Source of the DNA: Panagrolaimus kolymaensis
Lineage: Eukaryota > Nematoda > Chromadorea > Rhabditida > Panagrolaimidae
Length of the DNA stretch: 64,000 nt
Reading direction: 5' to 3'
Assembly (NCBI GenBank): GCA_028622995.1
Contig: JAJQJQ010000002.1
Coordinates: 7,192,001-7,256,000 of the forward strand
Part shown: one piece after another, positions 51,266 through 63,749 of the stretch
How positions within the stretch are numbered: the first letter of the stretch is position 1
How the letters are laid out: every line of letters begins with the position of its first letter
Program-made: the position numbers and the translations under genes
The notes under the pieces: generated by a model
Databases searched by the model: none
Told to the model about the DNA's origin: nothing
The model's input: the letters and a program-made list of their open reading frames with translations, nothing else

Positions 51266-53110
51266 TTGTTTTGGATTTTAAGTAAATTCATAAACTATTG
51301 TTTTGTTCGAATTTTCTTAAAACATTTTTTCTAGCCCAACCACACTGTAAAGCATCAAGGGTTTATATTTTCCCTTCATCAAATTTTTCATCCAAACTTT
51401 GTTTTATTTGTTTTGGATTTTAAGTAAATTCATAAACTATTTTTTTTGTTCGAATTTTCTTAAAACATTTTTTCTAGCCCAACAACACTGTAAAGCATCG
51501 AGGGTTTTTATTTTCCCTTCATCAAATTTTTCATCCAAACTATGTTTTATTTGTTTTGGATTTTAAGTAAATTCATAAACTATTTTTTTTGTTCGAATTT
51601 TCTTAAAACATTTTTTCTAGCCCAACAACACTGTAAAGCATCGAGGGTTTTTATTTTCCCTTCATCAAATTTTTCATCCAAACTATGTTTTATTTGTTTT
51701 GGATTTTAAGTAAATTCATAAACTATTTTTTTTGTTCGAATTTTCTTAAAACATTTTTCTAGCCCAACAACACTGTAAAGCATCGAGGTTTTTTATTTTC
51801 CCTTCATCAGATTTTTCATCCAAACTATGGTTTATTTGTTTTGGATTTTAAGTAAATTCATAAATTATTGTTTTGTTCGAATTTTCTTAAAACATTTATC
51901 TAGCCCAACAACACTGTAAAGCATCGAGGTTTTTTATTTTCCCTTCATCAAATTTTTCATCCAAACTATGGTTTATTTTTTTTGGATTTTAAGTAAATTC
52001 ATAAACTATTTTTTTGTTCGAATTTTCTTAAAACATTTCTCTAGCCCAACAACACTGTTAAGCATCGAGGTTTTTTATTTTCCCTTCATCAAATTTTTCA
52101 TCCAAACTATGGTTTATTTGTTTTGGATTTTAAGTAAATTCATAAACTATTTTTTTTGTTCGAATTTTCTTAAAACATTTCTCTAGCCCAACAACACTGT
52201 AAAGCATCGAGGTTTTTTATTTTCCCTTCATCAAATTTTTCATCCAAACTATGTTTTATTTGTTTTGGATTTTAAGTAAATTCATAAACTATTTTTTTTG
52301 TTCGAATTTTCTTAAAACATTTCTCTAGCCCAACAACACTGTAAAGCATCGAGGTTTTTTATTTTCCCTTCATCAAATTTTTCATCCAAACTATGTTTTA
52401 TTTGTTTTGGATTTTAAGTAAATTCATAAACTATTTTTTTTGTTCGAATTTTCTTAAAACATTTATCTAGCCCAACAACACTGTAAAGCATCGAGGTTTT
52501 TTATTTTCCCTTCATCAAATTTTTCATCCAAACTATGGTTTATTTGTTTTGGATTTTAAGTAAATTCATAAACTATTTTTTTTGTTCGAATTTTCTTAAA
52601 ACATTTCTCTAGCCCAACAACACTGTAAAGCATCGAGGTTTTTTATTTTCCCTTCATCAAATTTTTCATCCAAACTATGTTTTATTTGTTTTGGATTTTA
52701 AGTAAATTCATAAACTATTTTTTTTGTTCGAATTTTCTTAAAACATTTCTCTAGCCCAACAACACTGTAAAGCATCGAGGTTTTTTATTTTCCCTTCATC
52801 AAATTTTTCATCCAAACTATGTTTTATTTGTTTTGGATTTTAAGTAAATTCATAAACTATTTTTTTTGTTCGAATTTTCTTAAAACATTTATCTAGCCCA
52901 ACAACACTGTAAAGCATCGAGGTTTTTTATTTTCCCTTCATCAAATTTTTCATCCAAACTATGGTTTATTTGTTTTGGATTTTAAGTAAATTCATAAACT
53001 ATTGTTTTGTTCGAATTTTCTTAAAACATTTATCTAGCCCAACAACACTGTAAAGCATCGAGGTTTTTTATTTTCCCTTCATCAAATTTTTCATCCAAAC
53101 TATGGTTTAT
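51266..53110 (+). repeat. Cassette-anchored HOR unit 4 (1,845 bp, 13 monomers)
   Basis: The first part repeats unit 2, including caaggg, tttatatttt, aaattattg, tattttttttgg, T7 and gttaag. From about 52,254 it switches to C, C, A series with atgt tails like unit 5. It therefore looks like a recombinant of a unit-2 type 5' part and a unit-5 type 3' part. The open stretch at 51,968-52,186 is a base-for-base copy of the one at 47,143 and is not a gene. Confidence 0.85.
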
Positions 53111-55664
53111 TTGTTTTGGATTTTAAGTAAATTCATAAACTATTGTTTTGTTCGAATTTTCTTAAAACATTTTTTCTAGCCCAACCACACTGTAAAGCAT
53201 CGAGGGTTTTTATTTTCCCTTCATCAAATTTTTCATCCAAACTTTGTTTTATTTGTTTTGGATTTTAAGTAAATTCATAAACTATTTTTTTTGTTCGAAT
53301 TTTCTTAAAACATTTTTTCTAGCCCAACAACACTGTAAAGCATCGAGGGTTTTTATTTTCCCTTCATCAAATTTTTCATCCAAACTATGTTTTATTTGTT
53401 TTGGATTTTAAGTAAATTCATAAACTATTTTTTTTGTTCGAATTTTCTTAAAACATTTTTTCTAGCCCAACAACACTGTAAAGCATCGAGGGTTTTTATT
53501 TTCCCTTCATCAAATTTTTCATCCAAACTATGTTTTATTTGTTTTGGATTTTAAGTAAATTCATAAACTATTTTTTTTGTTCGAATTTTCTTAAAACATT
53601 TTTCTAGCCCAACAACACTGTAAAGCATCGAGGTTTTTTATTTTCCCTTCATCAGATTTTTCATCCAAACTATGGTTTATTTGTTTTGGATTTTAAGTAA
53701 ATTCATAAACTATTGTTTTGTTCGAATTTTCTTAAAACATTTATCTAGCCCAACAACACTGTAAAGCATCGAGGTTTTTTATTTTCCCTTCATCAAATTT
53801 TTCATCCAAACTATGGTTTATTTTTTTTGGATTTTAAGTAAATTCATAAACTATTTTTTTTGTTCGAATTTTCTTAAAACATTTCTCTAGCCCAACAACA
53901 CTGTAAAGCATCGAGGTTTTTTATTTTCCCTTCATCAAATTTTTCATCCAAACTATGGTTTATTTGTTTTGGATTTTAAGTAAATTCATAAACTATTTTT
54001 TTTGTTCGAATTTTCTTAAAACATTTCTCTAGCCCAACAACACTGTAAAGCATCGAGGTTTTTTATTTTCCCTTCATCAAATTTTTCATCCAAACTATGT
54101 TTTATTTGTTTTGGATTTTAAGTAAATTCATAAACTATTTTTTTTGTTCGAATTTTCTTAAAACATTTCTCTAGCCCAACAACACTGTAAAGCATCGAGG
54201 TTTTTTATTTTCCCTTCATCAAATTTTTCATCCAAACTATGTTTTATTTGTTTTGGATTTTAAGTAAATTCATAAACTATTTTTTTTGTTCGAATTTTCT
54301 TAAAACATTTATCTAGCCCAACAACACTGTAAAGCATCGAGGTTTTTTATTTTCCCTTCATCAAATTTTTCATCCAAACTATGGTTTATTTGTTTTGGAT
54401 TTTAAGTAAATTCATAAACTATTTTTTTTGTTCGAATTTTCTTAAAACATTTCTCTAGCCCAACAACACTGTAAAGCATCGAGGTTTTTTATTTTCCCTT
54501 CATCAAATTTTTCATCCAAACTATGTTTTATTTGTTTTGGATTTTAAGTAAATTCATAAACTATTTTTTTTGTTCGAATTTTCTTAAAACATTTCTCTAG
54601 CCCAACAACACTGTAAAGCATCGAGGTTTTTTATTTTCCCTTCATCAAATTTTTCATCCAAACTATGTTTTATTTGTTTTGGATTTTAAGTAAATTCATA
54701 AACTATTTTTTTTGTTCGAATTTTCTTAAAACATTTATCTAGCCCAACAACACTGTAAAGCATCGAGGTTTTTTATTTTCCCTTCATCAAATTTTTCATC
54801 CAAACTATGGTTTATTTGTTTTGGATTTTAAGTAAATTCATAAACTATTTTTTTTGTTCGAATTTTCTTAAAACATTTCTCTAGCCCAACAACACTGTAA
54901 AGCATCGAGGTTTTTTATTTTCCCTTCATCAAATTTTTCATCCAAACTATGGTTTATTTGTTTTGGATTTTAAGTAAATTCATAAACTATTTTTTTTGTT
55001 CGAATTTTCTTAAAACATTTCTCTAGCCCAACAACACTGTAAAGCATCGAGGTTTTTTATTTTCCTTTCATCAAATTTTTCATCCAAACTATGGTTTATT
55101 TGTTTTGGATTTTAAGTAAATTCATAAACTATTGTTTTGTTCGAATTTTCTTAAAACATTTATCTAGCCCAACAACACTGTAAACCATCGAGGTTTTTTA
55201 TTTTCCCTTCATCAAATTTTTCATCCAAACTATGGTTTATTTGTTTTGGATTTTAAGTAAATTCATAAACTATTTTTTTTGTTCGAATTTTCTTAAAACA
55301 TTTATCTAACCCAACAACACTGTAAAGCATCGAGGTTTTTTATTTTCCCTTCATCAAATTTTTCATCCAAACTATGGTTTATTTGTTTTGGATTTTAAGT
55401 AAATTCATAAACTATTGTTTTGTTCGAATTTTCTTAAAACATTTATCTAGCCCAACAACACTGTAAAGCATCGAGGTTTTTTATTTTGCCTTCATCAAAT
55501 TTTTCATCCAAACTATGGTTTATTTGTTTTGGATTTTAAGTAAATTCATAAACTATTGTTTTGTTCGAATTTTCTTAAAACATTTATCTAGCCCAACAAC
55601 ACTGTAAAGCATCGAGGTTTTTTATTTTCCCTTCATCAAATTTTTCATCCAAACTATGGTTTAT
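53111..55664 (+). repeat. Cassette-anchored HOR unit 5 (2,554 bp, 18 monomers)
   Basis: Cassette at 53,111-53,680 with gaggg, then G/A, the tattttttttgg junction (gg at 53,829) without gttaag, then two C, C, A series, T8/C/atgg monomers, cctttcatc near 55,066, gtaaaccatcg near 55,184, atctaaccc near 55,305 and tattttgccttc near 55,485. The last four monomers are three G/A and one T8/A. Confidence 0.85.
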
Positions 55665-56234
55665 TTGTTTTGGATTTTAAGTAAATTCATAAACTATTGT
55701 TTTGTTCGAATTTTCTTAAAACATTTTTTCTAGCCCAACCACACTGTAAAGCATCGAGGGTTTTTATTTTCCCTTCATCAAATTTTTCATCCAAACTTTG
55801 TTTTATTTGTTTTGGATTTTAAGTAAATTCATAAACTATTTCTTTTGTTCGAATTTTCTTAAAACATTTTTTCTAGCCCAACAACACTGTAAAGCATCGA
55901 GGGTTTTTATTTTCCCTTCATCAAATTTTTCATCCAAACTATGTTTTATTTGTTTTGGATTTTAAGTAAATTCATAAACTATTTTTTTTGTTCGAATTTT
56001 CTTAAAACATTTTTTCTAGCCCAACAACACTGTAAAGCATCGAGGGTTTTTATTTTCCCTTCATCAAATTTTTCATCCAAACTATGTTTTATTTGTTTTG
56101 GATTTTAAGTAAATTCATAAACTATTTTTTTTGTTCGAATTTTCTTAAAACATTTTTCTAGCCCAACAACACTGTAAAGCATCGAGGTTTTTTATTTTCC
56201 CTTCATCAGATTTTTCATCCAAACTATGGTTTAT
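55665..56234 (+). repeat. Four-monomer marker cassette, last copy
   Basis: Full cassette order with ccaaccacac, aactttg, two gaggg monomers and catcagatttt. A private T-to-C change interrupts the T-run (atttcttttg near 55,842). Downstream the tattttttttgg marker is missing and the sequence continues with gcatctagg near 56,464, so the HOR ends here. Confidence 0.85.
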
Positions 56235-59200
56235 TTGTTTTGGATTTTAAGTAAATTCATAAACTATTGTTTTGTTCGAATTTTCTTAAAACATTTATCT
56301 AGCCCAACAACACTGTAAAGCATCGAGGTTTTTTATTTTCCCTTCATCAAATTTTTCATCCAAACTATGGTTTATTTGTTTTGGATTTTAAGTAAATTCA
56401 TAAACTATTTTTTTTGTTCGAATTTTCTTAAAACATTTCTCTAGCCCAACAACACTGTAAAGCATCTAGGTTTTTTATTTTCCCTTCATCAAATTTTTCA
56501 TCCAAACTATGTTTTATTTGTTTTGGATTTTAAGTAAATTCATAAACTATTTTTTTTGTTCGAATTTTCTTAAAACATTTCTCTAGCCCAACAACACTGT
56601 AAAGCATCGAGGTTTTTTATTTTCCCTTCATCAAATTTTTCATCCAAACTATGTTTTATTTGTTTTGGATTTTAAGTAAATTCATAAACTATTTTTTTTG
56701 TTCGAATTTTCTTAAAACATTTTTTCTAGCCCAACAACACTGTAAAGCATCGAGGGTTTTTATTTTCCCTTCATCAAATTTTTCATCCAAACTATGTTTT
56801 ATTTGTTTTGGATTTTAAGTAAATTCATAAACTATTGTTTTGTTCGAATTTTCTTAAAACATTTATCTAGCCCAACAACACTGTAAAGCATCGAGGTTTT
56901 TTATTTTCCCTTCATCAAATTTTTCATCCAAACTATGTTTTATTTGTTTTGGATTTTAAGTAAATTCATAAACTATTTTTTTTGTTCGAATTTTCTTAAA
57001 ACATTTTTTCTAGCCCAACAACACTGTAAAGCATCGAGGGTTTTTATTTTCCCTTCATCAAATTTTTCATCCAAACTATGTTTTATTTGTTTTGGATTTT
57101 AAGTAAATTCATAAACTATTGTTTTGTTCGAATTTTCTTAAAACATTTATCTAGCCCAACAACACTGTAAAGCATCGAGGTTTTTTATTTTCCCTTCATC
57201 AAATTTTTCATCCAAACTATGTTTTATTTGTTTTGGATTTTAAGTAAATTCATAAACTATTGTTTTGTTCGAATTTTCTTAAAACATTTATCTAGCCCAA
57301 CAACACTGTAAAGCATCGAGGTTTTTTATTTTCCCTTCATCAAATTTTTCATCCAAACTATGGTTTATTTGTTTTGGATTTTAAGTAAATTCATAAACTA
57401 TTTTTTTTGTTCGAATTTTCTTAAAACATTTCTCTAGCCCAACAACACTGTAAAGCATCGAGGTTTTTTATTTTCCCTTCATCAAATTTTTCATCCAAAC
57501 TATGGTTTATTTGTTTTGGATTTTAAGTAAATTCATAAACTATTTTTTTTGTTCGAATTTTCTTAAAACATTTCTCTAGCCCAACAACACTGTAAAGCAT
57601 CGAGGTTTTTTATTTTCCCTTCATCAAATTTTTCATCCAAACTATGTTTTATTTGTTTTGGATTTTAAGTAAATTCATAAACTATTTTTTTTGTTCGAAT
57701 TTTCTTAAATCATTTCTCTAGCCCAACAACACTGTAAAGCATCGAGGTTTTTTATTTTCCCTTCATCAAATTTTTCATCCAAACTATGTTTTATTTGTTT
57801 TGGATTTTAAGTAAATTCATTAACTATTTTTTTTGTTCGAATTTTCTTAAAACATTTCTCTAGCCCAACAACACTGTAAAGCATCGAGGTTTTTTATTTT
57901 CCCTTCATCAAATTTTTCATCCAAACTATGGTTTATTTGTTTTGGATTTTAAGTAAATTCATAAACTATTTTTTTTGTTCGAATTTTCTTAAAACATTTC
58001 TCTAGCCCAACAACACTGTAAAGCATCGAGGTTTTTTATTTTCCCTTCATCAAATTTTTCATCCAAACTATGGTTTATTTGTTTTGGATTTTAAGTAAAT
58101 TCATAAACTATTTTTTTTGTTCGAATTTTCTTAAAACATTTCTCTAGCCCAACAACACTGTAAAGCATCGAGGTTTTTTATTTTCCCTTCATCAAATTTT
58201 TCCTCCAAACTATGTTTTATTTGTTTTGGATTTTAAGTAAATTCATAAACTATTTTTTTTGTTCGAATTTTCTTAAAACATTTTTTCTAGCCCAACAACA
58301 CTGTAAAGCATCGAGGGTTATTATTTTCCCTTCATCAAATTTTTCATCCAAACTATGTTTTATTTGTTTTGGATTTTAAGTAAATTCATAAACTATTTTT
58401 TTTGTTCGAATTTTCTTAAAACATTTTTTCTAGCCCAACAACACTGTAAAGCATCGAGGTTTTTTATTTTCCCTTCATCAAATTTTTCATCCAAACTATG
58501 TTTTATTTGTTTTGGATTTTAAGTAAATTCATAAACTATTGTTTTGTTCGAATTTTTTTAAAACATTTATCTAGCCCAACAACACTGTAAAGCATCGAGG
58601 TTTTTTATTTTCCCTTCATCAAATTTTTCATCCAAACTATGTTTTATTTGTTTTGGATTTTAAGTAAATTCATAAACTATTTTTTTTGTTCGAATTTTCT
58701 TAAAACATTTATCTAGCCCAACAACACTGTAAAGCATCGAGGTTTTTTATTTTCCCTTCATCAAATTTTTCATCCAAACTATGTTTTATTTGTTTTGGAT
58801 TTTAAGTAAATTCATAAACTATTTTTTTTGTTCGAATTTTCTTAAAACATTTCTCTAGCCCAACAACACTGTAAAGCATCGAGGTTTTTTATTTTCCCTT
58901 CATCAAATTTTTCATCCAAACTATGTTTTATTTGTTTTGGATTTAAAGTAAATTCATAAACTATTGTTTTGTTCGAATTTTTTTAAAACATTTATCTAGC
59001 CCAACAACACTGTAAAGCATCGAGGTTTTTTATTTTCCCTTCATCAAATTTTTCATCCAAACTATGTTTTATTTGTTTTGGATTTTAAGTAAATTCATAA
59101 ACTATTTTTTTTGTTCGAATTTTCTTAAAACATTTCTCTAGCCCAACAACACTGTAAAGCATCGAGGTTTTTTATTTTCCCTTCATCAAATTTTTCATCC

Positions 59201-60913
59201 AAACTATGTTTTATTTGTTTTGGATTTTAAGTAAATTCATAAACTATTGTTTTGTTCGAATTTTTTTAAAACATTTATCTAGCCCAACAACACTGTAAAG
59301 CATCGAGGTTTTTTATTTTCCCTTCATCAAATTTTTCATCCAAACTATGTTTTATTTGTTTTGGATTTTAAGTAAATTCATAAACTATTTTTTTTGTTCG
59401 AATTTTCTTAAAACATTTATCTAGCCCAACAACACTGTAAAGCATCGAGGTTTTTTATTTTCCCTTCATCAAATTTTTCATCCAAACTATGTTTTATTTG
59501 TTTTGGATTTTAAGTAAATTCATAAACTATTGTTTTGTTCGAATTTTTTTAAAACATTTATCTAGCCCAACAACACTGTAAAGCATCGAGGTTTTTTATT
59601 TTCCCTTCATCAAATTTTTCATCCAAACTATGTTTTATTTGTTTTGGATTTTAAGTAAATTCATAAACTATTGTTTTGTTCGAATTTTTTTAAAACATTT
59701 ATCTAGCCCAACAACACTGTAAAGCATCGAGGTTTTTTATTTTCCCTTCATCAAATTTTTCATCCAAACTATGTTTTATTTGTTTTGGATTTTAAGTAAA
59801 TTCATAAACTATTTTTTTTGTTCGAATTTTCTTAAAACATTTCTCTAGCCCAACAACACTGTAAAGCATCGAGGTTTTTTATTTTCCCTTCATCAAATTT
59901 TTCATCCAAACTATGTTTTATTTGTTTTGGATTTTAAGTAAATTCATAAACTATTGTTTTGTTCGAATTTTTTTAAAACATTTATCTAGCCCAACAACAC
60001 TGTAAAGCATCGAGGTTTTTTATTTTCCCTTCATCAAATTTTTCATCCAAACTATGTTTTATTTGTTTTGGATTTTAAGTAAATTCATAAACTATTTTTT
60101 TTGTTCGAATTTTCTTAAAACATTTATCTAGCCCAACAACACTGTAAAGCATCGAGGTTTTTTATTTTCCCTTCATCAAATTTTTCATCCAAACTATGTT
60201 TTATTTGTTTTGGATTTTAAGTAAATTCATAAACTATTTTTTTTGTTCGAATTTTCTTAAAACATTTCTCTAGCCCAACAACACTGTAAAGCATCGAGGT
60301 TTTTTATTTTCCCTTCATCAAATTTTTCATCCAAACTATGTTTTATTTGTTTTGGATTTTAAGTAAATTCATAAACTATTTTTTTTGTTCGAATTTTCTT
60401 AAAACATTTCTCTAGCCCAACAACACTGTAAAGCATCGAGGTTTTTTATTTTCCCTTCATCAAATTTTTCATCCAAACTATGTTTTATTTGTTTTGGATT
60501 TTAAGTAAATTCATAAACTATTGTTTTGTTCGAATTTTTTTAAAACATTTATCTAGCCCAACAACACTGTAAAGCATCGAGGTTTTTTATTTTCCCTTCA
60601 TCAAATTTTTCATCCAAACTATGTTTTATTTGTTTTGGATTTTAAGTAAATTCATAAACTATTTTTTTTGTTCGAATTTTCTTAAAACATTTATCTAGCC
60701 CAACAACACTGTAAAGCATCGAGGTTTTTTATTTTCCCTTCATCAAATTTTTCATCCAAACTATGTTTTATTTGTTTTGGATTTTAAGTAAATTCATAAA
60801 CTATTTTTTTTGTTCGAATTTTCTTAAAACATTTCTCTAGCCCAACAACACTGTAAAGCATCGAGGTTTTTTATTTTCCCTTCATCAAATTTTTCATCCA
60901 AACTATGTTTTAT
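56235..60913 (+). repeat. Satellite, mixed T8 and G monomers
   Basis: About 33 monomers. The first part shows gcatctagg near 56,464 and alternating gaggg and G/A monomers. aaatcattt near 57,707 followed by cattaac near 57,821 repeats the order seen at 13,410-13,522. tcctccaaac is near 58,202 and gagggttatta near 58,314. From 58,500 on, G/A monomers with gaatttttttaaaac alternate with T8/C and T8/A monomers, with ggatttaaag near 58,940. Nothing but satellite is seen. Confidence 0.85.
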
Positions 60914-62755
60914 TTGTTTTGGATTTTAAGTAAATTCATAAACTATTGTTTTGTTCGAATTTTTTTAAAACATTTATCTAGCCCAACAACACTGTAAAGC
61001 ATCGAGGTTTTTTATTTTCCCTTCATCAAATTTTTCATCCAAACTATGTTTTATTTGTTTTGGATTTTAAGTAAATTCATAAACTATTTTTTTTGTTCGA
61101 ATTTTCTTAAAACATTTCTCTAGCCCAACAACACTGTAAAGCATCGAGGTTTTTTATTTTCCCTTCATCAAATTTTTCATCCAAACTATGTTTTTTTTGT
61201 TTTGGATTTTAAGTAAATTCATAAACTATTTTTTTTGTTCGAATTTTCTTAAAACATTTATCTAGCCCAACAACACTGTAAAGCATCGAGGTTTTTTATT
61301 TTCCCTTCATCAAATTTTTCATCCAAACTATGTTTTATTTGTTTTGGATTTTAAGTAAATTCATAAACTATTGTTTTGTTCGAATTTTCTTAAAACATTT
61401 ATCTAGCCCAACAACACTGTAAAGCATCGAGGTTTTTTATTTTCCCTTCATCAAATTTTTCATTCAAACTATGTTTTATTTGTTTTGGATTTTAAGTAAA
61501 TTCATAAACTATTTTTTTTGTACGAATTTTCTTAAAACATTTCTCTAGCCCAACAACACTGTAAAGCATCGAGGTTTTTTATTTTCTCTTCATCAAATTT
61601 TTCATCCAAACTATGTTTTATTTGTTTTGGATTTTAAGTAAATTCATAAACTATTTTTTTTGTTCGAATTTTCTTAAAACATTTATCTAGCCCAACAACA
61701 CTGTAAAGCATCGAGGTTTTTTATTTTCCCTTCATCAAATTTTTCATCCAAACTATGTTTTATTTGTTTTGGATTTTAAGTAAATTCATAAACTATTGTT
61801 TTGTTCGAATTTTTTTAAAACATTTATCTAGCCCAACAACACTGTAAAGCATCGAGGTTTTTTATTTTCCCTTCATCAAATTTTTCATCCAAACTATGTT
61901 TTATTTGTTTTGGATTTTAAGTAAATTCATAAACTATTTTTTTTGTTCGAATTTTCTTAAAACATTTCTCTAGCCCAACAACACTGTAAAGCATCGAGGT
62001 TTTTTATTTTCCCTTCATCAAATTTTTCATCCAAACTATGTTTTTTTTGTTTTGGATTTTAAGTAAATTCATAAACTATTTTTTTTGTTCGAATTTTCTT
62101 AAAACATTTATCTAGCCCAACAACACTGTAAAGCATCGAGGTTTTTTATTTTCCCTTCATCAAATTTTTCATCCAAACTATGTTTTATTTGTTTTGGATT
62201 TTAAGTAAATTCATAAACTATTGTTTTGTTCGAATTTTCTTAAAACATTTATCTAGCCCAACAACACTGTAAAGCATCGAGGTTTTTTATTTTCCCTTCA
62301 TCAAATTTTTCATTCAAACTATGTTTTATTTGTTTTGGATTTTAAGTAAATTCATAAACTATTTTTTTTGTTCGAATTTTCTTAAAACATTTCTCTAGCC
62401 CAACAACACTGTAAAGCATCGAGGTTTTTTATTTTCCCTTCATCAAATTTTTCATTCAAACTATGTTTTATTTGTTTTGGATTTTAAGTAAATTCATAAA
62501 CTATTTTTTTTGTACGAATTTTCTTAAAACATTTCTCTAGCCCAACAACACTGTAAAGCATCGAGGTTTTTTATTTTCCCTTCATCAAATTTTTCATCCA
62601 AACTATGTTTTATTTGTTTTGGATTTTAAGTAAATTCATAAACTATTTTTTTTGTTCGAATTTTCTTAAAACATTTATCTAGCCCAACAACACTGTAAAG
62701 CATCGAGGTTTTTTATTTTCCCTTCATCAAATTTTTCATCCAAACTATGTTTTAT
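60914..62755 (+). repeat. 6/7-mer higher-order repeat, units of 850 and 992 bp
   Basis: Unit 60,914-61,763: G with gaatttttttaaaac; T8/C with tgtttttttt tail; T8/A; G/A with cattcaaac; T8 tgtacgaa C; T8/A. Unit 61,764-62,755 repeats this with one more cattcaaac monomer, so a single monomer was duplicated or lost. Lengths sum exactly to 850 and 992 bp. tgtacgaa (about 61,520 and 62,513) removes the TTCGAA palindrome. Confidence 0.85.
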
Positions 62756-63749
62756 TTGTTTTGGATTTTAAGTAAATTCATAAACTATTTTTTTTGTTCG
62801 AATTTTCTTAAAACATTTATCTAGCCCAACAACACTGTAAAGCATCGAGGTTTTTTATTTTCCCTTCATCAAATTTTTCATCCAAACTATGTTTTATTTG
62901 TTTTGGATTTTAAGTAAATTCATAAACTATTTTTTTTGTTCGAATTTTCTTAAAACATTTATCTAGCCCAACAACACTGTAAAGCATCGAGGTTTTTTAT
63001 TTTCCCTTCATCAAATTTTTCATCCAAACTATGTTTTATTTGTTTTGGATTTTAAGTAAATTCATAAACTATTTTTTTTGTTCGAATTTTCTTAAAACAT
63101 TTATCTAGCCCAACAACACTGTAAAGCATCGAGGTTTTTTATTTTCCCTTCATCAAATTTTTCATCCAAACTATGTTTTATTTGTTTTGGATTTTAAGTA
63201 AATTCATAAACTATTTTTTTTGTTCGAATTTTCTTAAAACATTTCTCTAGCCCAACAACACTGTAAAGCATCGAGGTTTTTTATTTTCCCTTCATCAAAT
63301 TTTTCATCCAAACTATGTTTTATTTGTTTTGGATTTTAAGTAAATTCATAAACTATTTTTTTTGTTCGAATTTTCTTAAAACATTTCTCTAGCCCAACAA
63401 CACTGTAAAGCATCGAGGTTTTTTATTTTCCCTTCATCAAATTTTTCATCCAAACTATGGTTTATTTGTTTTGGATTTTAAGTAAATTCATAAACCATTT
63501 TTTTTGTTCGAATTTTCTTAAAACATTTCTCTAGCCCAACAACACTGTAAAGCATCGAGGTTTTTTATTTTCCCTTCATCAAATTTTTTATCCAAACTAT
63601 GTTTTATTTGTTTTGGATTTTAAGTAAATTCATAAACTATTTTTTTTGTTCGAATTTTCTTAAAACATTTATCTAGCCCAACAACACTGTAAAGCATTGA
63701 GGTTTTTTATTTTCCCTTCATCAAATTTTTCATCCAAACTATGGTTTAT
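62756..63749 (+). repeat. Satellite, uniform T8 monomers
   Basis: Seven T8 monomers of A and C type, close to consensus. Private changes are aaaccatttt near 63,494, aattttttatcc near 63,588 and gcattgagg near 63,698. Confidence 0.9.
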
